Source: Cylicocyclus nassatus
Lineage: Eukaryota; Nematoda; Chromadorea; Rhabditida; Strongylidae
Reading direction: 5' to 3'
Assembly (NCBI GenBank): GCA_958299035.1
Contig: CATQJL010000001.1
Location: forward strand, 80,125,594 to 80,189,593
DNA length: 64,000 bases
Shown here piece after piece: positions 31,405-43,678 of the stretch. Numbering within the stretch: the first letter of the stretch is position 1; each line of letters starts with the position of its first letter. Below the pieces are notes generated by a model that was not told the origin of the DNA, did no database searches, and saw only the letters and a program-made list of their open reading frames with translations. Position numbers and translations under genes: made by a program.

Positions 31405-32541
31405 TAGTCATTTGGAAAAAAGCCAGTTCGACTCTCGAAGACTTAAACTCTGCTGGAAATTTTTGTTTGCCAAGCCTTGTTGGTGATTACGGTGAAAGGT
31501 GCTTGAATAAACTTTGCGTAGTTGTTTATAATGATAGATGAGCCACAACCTCATCATTCGCGCTTTTAAAACACAAATTTGATTTCTAAAGTCCGGAATG
31601 AAAGAACTATGACTTGCTCGCATGCTTCTGTACAATGAGAATTTCGTAACATAATTTAAAAAATATCAAAAGTGTGAAAATTTCGATTGCTCCTTGGCGT
31701 TATCCTTCGAAGAATGGTGGCGCACTAAACCTAATCATGCCTTACTCTGACTACTCGATTGAGAGAAAAAAAGCCCAAAACCCAAATTTAAGCACAGCAT
31801 CACTAACTGCTAGAAACTTCCAGTTCTGAGGAAGAAAGAGTGAATTAGAACTGTGTCGGATAGACTGCCACAACAAATATGCATAGATAGCGGCTGCGGC
31901 TATGCGGAACTTCAGACAAGTTTGTATCGAGAAGGCTTAGCAAAACTTGCACTATCCAACGAGTTGTAAAAACCTTGCCTTGCAACTTTGATGACCCAGC
32001 CATTTTTCAATTTTTTTAGGGTCTTAACGAAGTCCTGCAACGTTACATATTATTTTGATTGTCATGACACGACTCTTTATAGCGTGGCAAGCGCAAAAAT
32101 CATTTTTTAACGAGATGAGTCAGCATTTTTGCGCGCGACTCTCTGCCTAAGATTTAGAAGCAGTTTTTTGTTTTAATGAACTCCTACAATATTCGTGAAC
32201 TTCCGAGATTCCAAATAAACTGGAAAAAACTAAACGAGGTCCATTGAAGACTGTTGTCCTGAATTCTACGTGAATTTACACAGAAATCTCGTTTTCAACA
32301 CAGAAAAAGTTGGTAAAAACACATGTGTTTTGTTAAATGTTTTTAGGATATTAATCACTATACTTGCTTCAATCAAATTTATTCTGATTTAGTTACGTTA
32401 AATCCAGGGCTTCCCCGGATAATTTCTGTTTTTCTTTCCTAGTGAAGCTTGTGTTCTCTCATGTTCTTGAAAATGAAGGTCAGCAGAGTACACGGTTCTA
32501 TGTATAGAAGGTATGGTTTTGGAAAAGGATGGTGGGAACAG
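31405..32541. other. No gene recognised
   Basis: Short frames only; no TIR pair or tandem array found. Confidence 0.5.
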
Positions 32542-32909
32542 TCAAAGGCAGCGTCCAGGCAAATCTGGAGCTATGAGAATTTTACGCGGAAAGTAATTTT
32601 GGGGCCTAAGTAAGACACTGCCCAAGCGGTAGCGCAGGTGACTGACTAAAGGCTGAGACATACGTCCGAGTGGACCCCAGGATAGTATTTCGCATGGATT
32701 CATAGCGCAACCCATCAGTTTCGCGCAAGGACCCACGCTTGCGCATGAATCCACAGAAATACGATCCTGGGGTCCAGTCCTGAGGGAAATATCTCAGCCG
32801 TTAAAGCACTGCCTGAGCTGTCGGTTTGGCAGTGGCTTAGTTAGGGCCCCAAAATGAGATCCACATGAGATCCCCATATGTCCAGATTTTCCTGGACGCT
32901 GCCCTTAAA
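32542..32909. mobile_element. Palindromic MITE C2
   Basis: Left end TCAAAGGCAGCGTCCAGGC, right end GCCTGGACGCTGCCCTTAAA in inverted form (by eye, CCTGGACGCTGCCCTTAAA at 32891-32909). An inner inverted repeat (GGACCCCAGGATAGTATTTC against its complement) surrounds about 32715. It shares its TTAAA terminus with C3. Confidence 0.75.
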
Positions 32910-33309
32910 GGCAGTGGCTCGGCAAATCTCAACATTGTCAAAATTTCGCTTACCTGGGGTTATTCAATACGCTGATTCCGAAATTCCACTTTTGAGAGCT
33001 TGAAAATGCCGGAGCGTTTTTCAATGCCCTTCCCTTTGGAATTGGACGAGTGCTGCAAGGCTGATGACGCCGAATCGTTGCTGGACCCAATGGTTATAGC
33101 ATTGCGGCGGGCAGTCTCCAATGGTGAGAAGGAAATTGCCAACTCGTCCAGATGCGTCTAAGAATGGCCTGCACGTGTAAGTTTGAGAGCAATTTTCTCG
33201 GCAAGGAAGGCATGCTGCGCAACTGGGATCGCAACATTTTCATACTTGGGCAATAAGGAGTCTACCGCGTTAATTGTGTTGTTGAGTTTTGCCGAGCCAC
33301 TGCCTTGAA
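32905..33309. mobile_element. Palindromic MITE C3
   Basis: Ends TTAAAGGCAGTGGCTCGGC and inverted GCCGAGCCACTGCCTTGAA. The interior is largely inverted around about 33100. It joins C2 with a shared TTAAA, as if the terminal TTTAAA served as a target. Confidence 0.8.
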
Positions 33310-33889
33310 GGAGGGGCATAACATGAAATTCGGATACCTGGAGCTTCAAAATATAAAGCTTTCTTTTGAGCTGCACCACTCCTCGGCGCGGATGTTGATA
33401 CATGCGGCCACAAGAAAAAAGCGATGTGTGAAGTGTGACATGCCACACCGGGGGGTCGTAGAGGGCAGAAAGGAAAGGGGGGGGGTTCATATCGAGAATG
33501 TTGGAGATAATACGATATATGTTAATTCAGTTAAACCCATCATGCAATATACAAGCACGCTGAGGTATTGATCCGTTATCGTACCTACAAGCATTAATAA
33601 AGAAGTCCTACCAAGCGCTTGATTACATTCTAGCATGTCAAATCACGTAGATCAAATTTTGAGAATTCTGAGTTTTTTTTTGCATTGGGCTAATCAAATG
33701 AAATGATAAATTTCGAATACTGCTGCCCTACTTTTACGATAACGAGGCGCACCTGTTTGTAAATCCGATCAGCCTGAACACACCAAAGAATGTTGCGATC
33801 AAAGGACCCTCTATAACTCCTTACCCAAAAGAATTTTGTGGGAGAGCGACCAATCCGCGAGGCGCAATGTTGCGATCTGCCTTGCATTC

Positions 33890-34520
33890 GTGAAATTGAT
33901 TAACTCTGTTTTAAAAGTAAGTAGGTTTCTTTCTGCACACAGTACAAAGCACTACTGCTTCTTTGTCTACAAGAAAAATCCCGATATGAATAACCGCCAA
34001 ACATGGAATTGAGAGCCAGCTAAAATCGCGTTTGTCGCATTCTTGCTTATAGTGGTTGTGCTTTCAACAACAATTACCCAAATCAAAGGAAACTAATTGA
34101 GCTCAAATCACTCCTGTAAAAACCACGAAAACTGAACTATCGAATATACATTTTTGTATCCTTTCGTCGCACTAGTTACGCAGATTTAGGGTACTACCGT
34201 AACCCAAATTTGCGGTCATAGAGTCAGAACGACTGTATCTTTTTCTAAGAGTAGCGAATTTAGATAAACTCTTTTCCCTGGAAAGAAGAAAAATTAGCAG
34301 TCTCAACGATAGAAAAAGGCTAGATGTATGAATGTTTTGAGTGAGTTGATTGGTTGTGGTACAACCCTCAATAAAGGTGTGGCAGCCTTAACTTTTTCAG
34401 GATTGTGCCATACCTCATTAACTTACCTCCAAGGAAACTTTTAGCAAACAATATATACATAGTTTGATAACCTGAAACTTGCGGTTTTACAGCAATAAAT
34501 TAGGTTTTTTTTGTATTCTT
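33890..34520. mobile_element. Decayed P-family hairpin P3
   Basis: One arm (33935-34170) aligns with P1: CAAAGCACTACTGCTTCTTTG, then a 'ggttgtgctttca' segment. A second, inverted fragment (34438-34480) matches the part of P1 near TTTTTAGCGGACAATATT. Ends and duplications are lost. Confidence 0.5.
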
Positions 34521-35384
34521 CAGTGTAGCCGTCGATAAAGGTGTTAGGACACGACAAGCTCCGCACTCAGCTGAAGTTTACGCGTAATTTCCTCCGTACT
34601 TCTTCATTGTTAATATCTTTCACATTGTATCAGTCTTCTAAATCAAAGCACGCGGTTTTTTCATGTTGACGGTTGTTCCACAATTTTATGTTCCGTTTAC
34701 TTTACTTCCAAGCAATTCTAAAGAAATGATGCAATTCAAGAGGTTTCCTAGAAATTCCTTCTTACAATAAGCAGTATGTGCAGATTTATGCGTCAGGCCA
34801 TAGATCCTTTAATCACGAGCAAAATCACTTTCAGGCTTGACGAGGTAAAATTTTTTGTTAAGGTTAGTGAACCCGCTTACACGCTTTCTGAGAAATGTTT
34901 CAGCCCAGTCGAAAAGGAGAAGTTTAGAAAACGTATTTAGCATTGGAATCATGCCACAAAGTCTACTAAGTCACACTTCTGCACATAGTTCTTATCGAAA
35001 ACAAGGTCCTTCCTGAAAACTCTGCCTGCATCGTTCTTTGAGCTTACCTGGAATAAATTGAAGTTAAAGGGCATAGAAGCATGGATAAACCTGTAACATC
35101 AACAAAATCGTATATTCGTATAAAGACGTTTGATGCAACTGAAGAAAATCATGCGCAAACTTCACTGGGGGCGGAGCCTGCCGCGCCCTAACCTAGTGCT
35201 GAACGAGATTGCAAAAGCATTATCAGTTGAGCGGACGCGAACTCAGCGCGCATATGTTTAGTTTTGTAAACCCTGCATCTCGAACTCTGTGCGGCCAATA
35301 AGTTTATGTTCGTGCCCTAGGTCTTGCGTCTTCGCTTCACAACTTTTAGCATTTTGTTTATAGCTGACGTTTCGTTCAAACCCG
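34521..35384. other. No gene recognised
   Basis: A donor-like CCAG|GTAAGC on the minus strand at about 35047 follows a 43-nt open stretch, too little to call an exon. Confidence 0.4.
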
Positions 35385-35870
35385 TTAAAGGCGGTGTCCG
35401 GGCAAAAACTCGATTTTGAGATTTTGTGCTTACCCGGGTGTTCGCTATACTGAATAGGAAAATCTACACTGGAGAGGGCAAAAACGACGAAGAAGGGATC
35501 TAACGCAGCAGGGAAATCATCAGATGGGCAGGGTCTTCCACACTGTGAATCCAAGCCCCCAGCTTGCGAAACGTCTTCTCGATTATGCTAGCCGCCCTGA
35601 CATCGCTACGGCCAAGTGTGAACGAGTGACTCGAAATCGGAACCGAGAAGATCGCTCCGGAAGCTGGGTATGTGAATCCACAGTGGAAAGATCCCGCCCA
35701 CCGCGTTTCCCCTTGCATTTAGGGCCCTTTTTTGCCGTGGATTTTTGGATCAGCATCAGCACTTTCTCATCAGCATTTTCTCCAGTGTGGATTTTTGGAT
35801 CAGCATAGCAAAAAGGTCCGAGTAAGCACAAAATCTCAAAACTGACTTTCTACCCGGACACTGCCTTTGA
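35385..35870. mobile_element. Palindromic MITE C4
   Basis: TTAAAGGCGGTGTCCGGGC at the left and CCCGGACACTGCCTTTGA at the right. Both ends continue through an inverted 'ttttgagattttgtgcttac' segment. Interior GC-rich and inverted around about 35625. Closely related to C6 and C7. Confidence 0.9.
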
Positions 35871-36484
35871 GTCTGATGTTTTTTTTTAAATTAATGGTAA
35901 ATACTGTTTAGCAACGGTTTCCGACAAACCGAAGAAGGCAAATTGGCACTCTGCTTCATCTGGAATTGACCCTCCATATAGGACTCCATATGGGGATATT
36001 TTGCAATTCCATTGTACTGTCTGGTAGTCCTGCAAAACCTGTTATAATGAATTGAAATTTTTTTTACAAAATAATCGTGAGGGTGCGCAAAGATAGTGTC
36101 CATTTGCTTTTACAAGTAATTTGTTTAAACTTAAAAGTAGCATTCGTGTTTTTTATTTTATAAATTGTAATTTATATCGTAGAATTAACGACTATAATCG
36201 CAGCTTTTGCAGCCATTGAATACAGAAAAAGCTCAGAACAAGTTTGCCTTTGTACATGATGAAGGAAATGAAAAAGGCAGCGAATTTAGTTTTACATGTC
36301 AAAGTATGTGCCTAGAATCCATTTACATATTTACACTTCAAATTCTGTATCGAAAAAGCGAACATTCAGTGAAAAGCCAGAAACTCGAGCTTTATTGTAC
36401 TTGGACAGGAGGAGGCGTGCGAGTTTACCCAACCGCATGATGGCAATACCAGACACCGCGCCTGTCCTCAACTTTGCAACGGGA

Positions 36485-36928
36485 TCTAAACGGGAAGGAT
36501 ACTTGGTGACCCCGGCCATTCATAATAGTTTGTATATCAAAAAATGCCTGATGCTTAGTTCGAATACTGTTTTCCATATTTGCGAAACGAGAACCTGGAT
36601 GGAGTTACGATTATTTAGAATGAATGCGGAGGGTGACATTGATAAAAAATTTTCTTTCCTCTTCAAATGCTGAATATGATTTAGATGGGTATGAATGCAT
36701 CCTTTCAAAATTCTCTTCAATAGCCTTAAACGGTAAAATCGACCAAATTGGATGATTTTAACTACCTAAAGGTACGCAAATTTTTTACGAGGAAAAGTTC
36801 ATAGTTGCCTTCATGTGATCGTTTCGCAGATTTTGAGCACAGATTTAGAATCAGCGTTTTGAGGTGCACCTTATGGTATACATCGCATACCAAATGGCCG
36901 GGGTTACACAGTATCCTTTTCTTGTAAG
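36485..36928. mobile_element. Inverted-repeat element D2
   Basis: CTAAACGGGAAGGATACTTG at the left and CAGTATCCTTTTCTTGTAAG at the right. Inner tracts GGTGACCCCGGCC and GGCCGGGGTTACAC are inverted. Homologous with D1 at the ends. Confidence 0.7.
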
Positions 36929-37294
36929 GCAAACGCATTTAGTCTCTCTTATCGAGAATTCACGGCAGCCCCCTTTATGATTTTGCAAGAGTGCTTCTAA
37001 ATTAGCATTTTTCACATAACACATCGCTAACGCCGAAGTACACGATATCGGAATTCAGGGAGAATTTAATGTTAGATGGATTAATGTTAGTATAGACTCG
37101 GCGGACTTGTGAATCTGCAATCCCGAAAATGCTATTCTTAGCTGCGGCGCTGCGGCGCATATTTCGAAAAGTGTTGCTGATCTTTCTATGAGCAAAAATT
37201 CCATGCTCATCTGATCTTGGGATTGCGGTACGGTTGTAACGAACGGGAAATTTCACCGAATGAACGAATATCAAATAATTCATAAGTGGAAATT

Positions 37295-37620
37295 TTTTAA
37301 CGAATGAATATTGAATTTTGTGCCCATGTTCGAATACTCGAACATGGGCACATTACGAAATTCGAATTTTTTAATTCTTGAATAACTGAACGTGATCGAT
37401 TATTCGACTAATCGAATAAGCGAGTAACTTGATATTATCGAATATTTAAATATTCAAATGCAATATTCGAAAAGAAACATGCGAGTAAACGTTTCAACAC
37501 TGAGTGTTCGAATACGTATTTTTCAAATAGAATTCTTTTTCACTCACTCGACTATTCGACTAATCGAATAACTCATTTTCTCAAATATTCGACTATTAGA
37601 ATATTCGAATATTCGATTTG
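37295..37620. repeat. TTCGAA/ATTCGAATA-rich repeat with perfect hairpin
   Basis: Dense runs of ATTCGA and TCGAATA on both strands. A perfect 14-bp-arm palindrome GTGCCCATGTTCGA-ATAC-TCGAACATGGGCAC occupies 37320-37351. No coding content. Confidence 0.85.
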
Positions 37621-37795
37621 TTTCCGGAATTTTTTCGACAGATTCTATAAACATTCTTTCATTTTGAATGAAACGTCAAATTCGCACGCAAAAAAGTTCA
37701 TTACTCGCTGCAGACTGAAGCACCGCAGCTGGGAATAGCATATACGCAAAGTTTCAAGATGATTCCAACTATGTATGTCTAATTTGAAAGTCCAG

Positions 37796-38221
37796 TTTAA
37801 AGGCAGTGTCTCACCAAAATTTAGTTGCCGAAATTTTTGCATTTTGCAAGCCTGTCGGAACCTGTCTAGCACTGTATAGGCCTAAAATCGCACGAAGTTC
37901 CCAAAAACCCCGTTTTCTGGAGGCCCCGCGGAAGCAACGTGGACGAGTTGTACCTTCCAACTTCAGCCCCAGCCACAGTGGCAGCAGCAGAGGGGAAGTG
38001 GATGCCAAGTGGAGGGACAAGTTCAAATGCGTAAAGGGGGAGACCGAAGGAGTCGTCCGCGCGTACCAACTCGCTCTCCGCGTACCACTTTGAGCGAATT
38101 TTTCTTAGCGTGGAGGGGGTCAAATTGAATGGGACTTGTTGCAATGGCCTATCTAGAGGTCCCTATAATAGAATATGTGAAGATCCACGCGACCTCAACT
38201 TTGGTGAGACACTGCCTTTAA
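37796..38221. mobile_element. Palindromic MITE C5
   Basis: TTTAAAGGCAGTGTCTCACC at the left and its complement GGTGAGACACTGCCTTTAA at the right are nearly exact. Interior arms include 'gcacgaagttcccaaaa' and 'ccacaGTGGCAGCAGCAG'-type tracts about the centre. Related to C1 by the CTCACC variant. Confidence 0.9.
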
Positions 38222-39223
38222 GTTAAATGCCTTCCCTTATCAGAGAGATTTCGCACCGAATACGAATTTTTCAGTCATAATGAGACGAACACCTCAAAAC
38301 CATCTTTATTTATTCAATGCCGTAATTTTTCGCATTCAGTTTTGTGTAAAGTTACAGCAACAAATCTGGTATATGTGCTACACGCTGAACACAGTGTAGT
38401 TTAAAAAGAATTGTCTTACTTTATTTAGTTAGCGTGATAGGTCAAGTGCTTTGAAAATTGAAGCTTTTCAAAAATGTCCGTTTTTCCATGGCTAATGAGC
38501 TTCAACGGATTGTGGCAAATCTTTGGGATATAATAGGTTCTTTCGAAAGCTGTATTTGAAACCTTGCGCACTCGTTGTTTTTCAAATAATTTCCAACTTA
38601 CTTTGACGTACTTCTACGTCTAAGCAAATTGAAGATCTATATAGGTTGAAATTCTAAGCCTCAAAGCGCAACTTCTGCTGTCTAAAACGTGATGCAATGA
38701 GGTAAATATACGGTATATATGAGCTTGTAAGATTTTGTGTTTGACTACACTTATTTTGGCCAGGCAGGCGTATCCCACGAATTGGCTGTGTAATTTTTGG
38801 CGCATAAGTTTTGCACCTTCTCTACAACTTTCCCCTTTTTGAACACTGCGTTTTCATTTTTTGGTATTGTATAGATTGTGATAATTTCTGCAAGAGCAAA
38901 CCGTTTGATTTTGATAACATGACGAAAAAATCAGAGGCACACTTCAAGCCGAAAATCGTTCTGTTGAGAATCAAGCTGTTACGTTTTTAAGCAAGAAAAG
39001 AACAAAGCCCTGCACAACCTAAATCTAACAATGCGTCAGATTTGGGTGGGGGGAGGGGGGGGAAGACCTATCAACAATTAAGCTGCACCTCAAAATTTTC
39101 AGAACTTCGCACAGTGGGATAATCTGACATGCAGAACACGAACAACATACTTATTTGTTGCTGAGGAAGACCATCCTCAATCTTGAAGAAGGCTATTTTT
39201 TGCAAATGACTATCATATTTGTA
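38222..39223. other. No gene recognised
   Basis: AT-rich DNA with a G-run at 39046-39063; no supported frame. Confidence 0.5.
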
Positions 39224-39709
39224 ACTAGCTGGCAAACCCGGCTCCGCCCGGCCCTGTCAGAACATTACGTCAAAGGTTACTACCCCTATTTCTACAAACC
39301 TTTCCGTGTGCCCACTTCTACTCTTCAATTCCCTATCGCAGTTTTTTCGTAACTAGCATGCCTTCCCACTTACCCCTACCCCCTGTGACTCCCTGCCTCG
39401 GAGGTCAACTATGTAGAAAAATCGATAAAATCGATAAAAGGAACAGCTAATTCAAAAAAACTAATGTTGTATTCGTAACTCAGCATGCTCACCCCGTACC
39501 AATCCTCAGCCACGTAGGCAAAACGTTGCAAAAAAATCGAGAAAAATCGATTGAAGCAATATCGATCAATGACGGAAAGTGGCCCATGACACCCACCCCT
39601 CCCCGAGTTGTATGCTAAGCCGGATCGATCCAGAATTTCTTTTCGGAACATGCGTACAGACAGACACACAATCACACATACAAACAGACATTCAGCTTTA
39701 TATATGAGA
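39224..39709 (+). mobile_element. Retroposon-like dispersed repeat H2
   Basis: Starts ACTAGCTGGCAAACCCGGCT and ends CATTCAGCTTTATATATGAG after an ACAGACA-rich tail, as in H1. The first part (GGCCCTGTCAGAACATTACG) matches H4 at 63.5 kb. Confidence 0.7.
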
Positions 39710-39852
39710 TCAACTTGTCGAAATTTTCAAAAATGGTTGCATTTGTAGCATATATCATAATTTTTTTTATAACCAAGGAATGAATGCACTATACATACTG
39801 GAGAAGAAAAAAGTTGTATAAGAAATTGCATTACTCAAGTGCCAGCCTAACA

Positions 39853-40513
39853 CAGAGTGTCCCAAAAGTATGTATACACTGTTTAATCATTAATATCTCT
39901 CCCCCTTCTCTAAAAGTCTTTCCTGCTTTTAGGTACCGTTTCATAGAGCAGGTTAAACTTACAATTAGATTCACAGTATTGGGCAAATGAACTATCTTCA
40001 TTGACTATGTTGGATATGGTAGGAAATTCAAGAAGGGTTTTGAGCCACCGAGGATCCTATTTCGCCTTAGAAAGCAATCTGTAAACTCTTACGCTAGGCT
40101 AATTAAAGTTGCTTAAACTTAACTTTATTTGACCGCGATGCTTCCATAACTTATGTCCCGTAAACCGTAATAGCTGTTTTTACTATGTTCCCCAAAACTG
40201 CAGTCACACCTTTTGAAAAGATTTACAAACTCCTAGAAAGTTGATTAATGAAATCAGCGCACGCAAAATCCCTGGTACACCACTTTTCAGAATTTTTGGA
40301 AACTTTTTTGAAACACGGCTAATCCACAATGATGCTGTAAGCCAAAAGTTCCTATCGTAATCCTACAGTACCGAAGAGCGATCGGTGATTCGCTTTGACT
40401 GTACATCTAAGTTGAAGCAAACTCTACAAAATAGTACTTTAAAGTAGGTAAAAGTCCCTGGGAAGAAGGATATAAATGATCAAACAGTGTATACACACTT
40501 TTGGGACACTCTG
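39853..40513. mobile_element. Palindromic MITE B2
   Basis: CAGAGTGTCCCAAAAGTATG at the left and its inverted complement at the right. TA follows the right end; CA precedes the left. Long inverted similarity runs through 'caaactctacaaaatagtac' and 'ggattacgataggaac'-type tracts. Homologous with B1. Confidence 0.85.
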
Positions 40514-41623
40514 TATATTCCACTATGATTGTACCTTTCTTTACTGAGGTCTAAGACCTCGAGAAAGTTTCGCGAACAGCGCAAAAATTTATGTTATTCA
40601 TATAGCAAGGCAAAAACGATGCATTTTCCTTATACCATAGATTTGCGGGAGATGAAAACTGAGTTTTAGAATTACAAGTGTTCTAACTCTGAGGTATGGT
40701 TGAAACTAATTGAAAAACGCATCGAGTACAAGGGATTTTTCCGGTAAGACAACATATTTAACGCGAAAACTTATCAGCACCTCAGAACTCGGCTAAAAGT
40801 TGCTTAAAGTCCTTGGACCAAAGAAAAAACTTTTTAAAGAGCATTCAATTCTGCATTTTGATCTATCTGAAAAGAGTAGCGCTTCTCTTTTTTAAACTGC
40901 ATTGAGTTCAGCGCGTAACAGGTTTTTGGACTGTTATTGTAACGTAACGAAGGAATCTAATTGAGAAAGATTGATTTCAGTGAAGGATGCTTCGCTTGAG
41001 GTGTTTGCATAATTAAGAGCCTCCATAAAGTCTTATTCTCAAAATCTTTTCCAAGATCAACACCGATGCTTATTCTTTTGTTTTATATACCATTTTAGGC
41101 TATTCTGTTCACGTAGCGCCGTAGCGCGGTTTTTTGAGATTTTTCCTAAAATTTAGAAACTCAAAGAAACAAAACCAGAATAGCAGTGTTTGTACGATTT
41201 TGAGCCGCACTTTACTTTCGAGGCGTGGTTGCGGTAGAGGCGACACTAGGGCCTTTTTCCTCATCAGCTTGATACGAAACCAATCCATGTTCGTTAAGCT
41301 ATCCAAGCTAAACTCCAAGAAATAGAACAAACCTATTACTTGATAGAGTGAAGTAAGCTCTGCACAAGGCTATGGCACATTTGCACAGTCAGTAATGAAG
41401 ACTGAAACCAAGATTGAAGAAACTTGAAGCAACCAAAAATTGAATTTCTGTCTAAGGAAGTCTTGGGAAACTGCAATGAGACTTTTTAGGCGGAAATCCA
41501 ACCTTTCGGACATTTCGATTCTTCTGTTTTCAAACTTCATTGGAATTATGCTTATGCGATCTACTTGCTTACTTCATGCCTTACACATCAGACAATCTCA
41601 TGCACACTTCATATGTTGTATTA
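40514..41623. other. No gene recognised
   Basis: Short overlapping frames on both strands at 41109-41330 have no motif; no TIR pair was found. Confidence 0.5.
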
Positions 41624-42817
41624 GGTTGCATAAGTTCTGTCCGAAATTTTTTGCCTTATGTTTGAAGCAGCTGCTCTAAGAGGATCTCATCTCTAATGCG
41701 GTATTGTTAGTATCATTAGAAAGTGCTTTTCTTGCACTTTCTAAAGCATATCAAAATTCAATAAGTTTCTTAGTGTAAGGAAATTTCAGGACTAAAATCT
41801 CCAAGTGGTCGAGGTACGTTATCACCCTAGAAATGTGTTCTTGCGAGGAGATCTCCCCAATGCGCTATTCAAGTCAAGTTTTTCAGCTGGTTGCGGAATA
41901 AGGGTATAACAAGCTAGCATACGCATAAGTTCAGTTTCATGAAGAAAACGTCTTGCTTGTAAAATTTATTGTCAAACATTAATTTTCTGTGTGGATGTTT
42001 TACAAGCAATAACTTTCTGCGAATAGAAGTAATCGATAAGCTCAAAGTTGGAGGTGCTAGGGCAAAGCAAGAGCTAACAGGGCCCATCCACCAGTTCCTT
42101 TTCGGCGCTCACGTCAATTGTAAAATTTTCATAATTCGTGAATAGGCATGCACACATGTGGTGAAGCGAGGTCAAAAAGTGGTTAATTTTTTGTTCGGTC
42201 AAAAAAAAAATCTCTCGCACTGCAGACCCTATGGGCCCTTTTATGTTGCATAATAATCTATGAAAATTTCTCTATCTATCCATTGTTAGATAGAATGTTT
42301 ATCAATTTTCATAAGGGAGCGTTGCCATGTCAAAGACAGATTTGAAGAAAAACGCTGTTAAGTTTGCATTCTTGCTTCTTCCTTAACAAGGATTTCCGCA
42401 GGTCTCAATATGTGTTTCATGGCCAAAAAACTGCTCAACACATACAGTCGCTTCATTTCATATGATCATGTGTGCCATTGCACACACAGTCCACTTTGGC
42501 GTTTTCATCCTGGATTTGCAATCGCAAAAACACAAGAGACTTACCGATTGTTATCGATTACATCAATTTGAAGTGACTAATAACTAAAAAGGAAAGAAAA
42601 TGCTAAGAACACCTTGGAAATACTTACCTGAAGGCTTGCTTCTCTCACGAATCCAGTATGGGGACGCCAATGGTGAACTGTGTGTGCAATGACACACATG
42701 ATCATATGAAATGAAGCGACTGTAGAAACTAAGATCTTGGAAAAAAGTTGACTTTGAAAGAAGTTACGACGTTTTGAATTCAAAAATTTCAATTCGGACA
42801 GAACTTATGCAGCAACC
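41624..42817. mobile_element. Mariner-like element F1 with nested MITE
   Basis: Ends GGTTGCATAAGTTCTGTCCG and inverted CGGACAGAACTTATGCAGCAACC, flanked by TA on both sides (41622-41623, 42818-42819). No transposase is visible in 1.2 kb. MITE G sits inside at 42445-42722. A related end fragment (GCATAAGTTCTGTCCGA) occurs at 55569. Confidence 0.85.
42445..42722. mobile_element. TA-flanked palindromic MITE G inside F1
   Basis: CAGTCGCTTCATTTCATATG and its exact inverted complement, each bordered by TA (42443-42444, 42723-42724). Arms of about 60 bp continue through ATGATCATGTGTG and TGCACACACAGT. It inserted into F1 and is younger. Confidence 0.9.
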
Positions 42818-42819
42818 TA

Positions 42820-43678
42820 ATATTTCATTATAAGATACCTGGAAGAAAAATAGTTCAAGTCTAGTTAAAGTCCAAAAAAAGGTTTTATGTTGAAGTCAAT
42901 GTCCAAAATAGGAAATATCTCCTACTTTTGCAGAGGCTAACTTTCATGTTGATCACAAATTGCAGCAGAAGGCTAAAAGTTCATAGGATTTGCATAAATT
43001 TGTAGCAGTGGATTACCTGTGATGGGGCAAGCCTAGCACTAGTTTGACAAGAGCATGCCAGCTTTCATAAATTCAGAAAAGGATAAAAACGTAAGTGTCT
43101 TGAGGGCCAGGAATTGTCCAAGTCACCTGACTTCTTTTGTTAGTTGCGATTTGCGCGTTGAAAAATTACAGCCAAAGTAAGTATGTAGCAGCTGTTTTGG
43201 AGGAAACACGATGCCTCAGACAGCTGCTAGAAGTAGGCGGGTATTGGAAATACAGATGAAATCAGACTCAGATTCAGAATTGATCACGAGCTTCCGTAAA
43301 GACGGTTATTTTTTTTTATTTTGACGATAAAGTAGCGATCTAACTGCAACAAAATCGGGTAGAGAAAGGGGCCAACCTGTGGCATCGGAAAGCGCCATTG
43401 AATTTCGAAAATTCTGTGGGCGGAGTGCGAAATCTCAGCAACGCGAATTTTTGGAAATTTGGAAAAGGCCCTGACAATTCTCTGAGGCGATGAGATTGCG
43501 TGATGTATACCCGGCCCTTTGAGCGGACAGCTATTTTTTTCTGGGCGGTGATCTATTCGTGGTTATTTGGAACTATCTGGCTTTTTTGGCAAACCTCCAT
43601 ATGGTATGGATCAATCTTTGGGCGAAAGTCTAAACACTTCTTGTACAGTTTGCTTTGTTGTGTTGGACTATATGCTAA
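42820..43678. other. No gene recognised
   Basis: A hydrophobic plus-strand frame (43500-43697, Trp-rich) ends just before the ORF at 43679 but lacks splice support. Confidence 0.4.
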
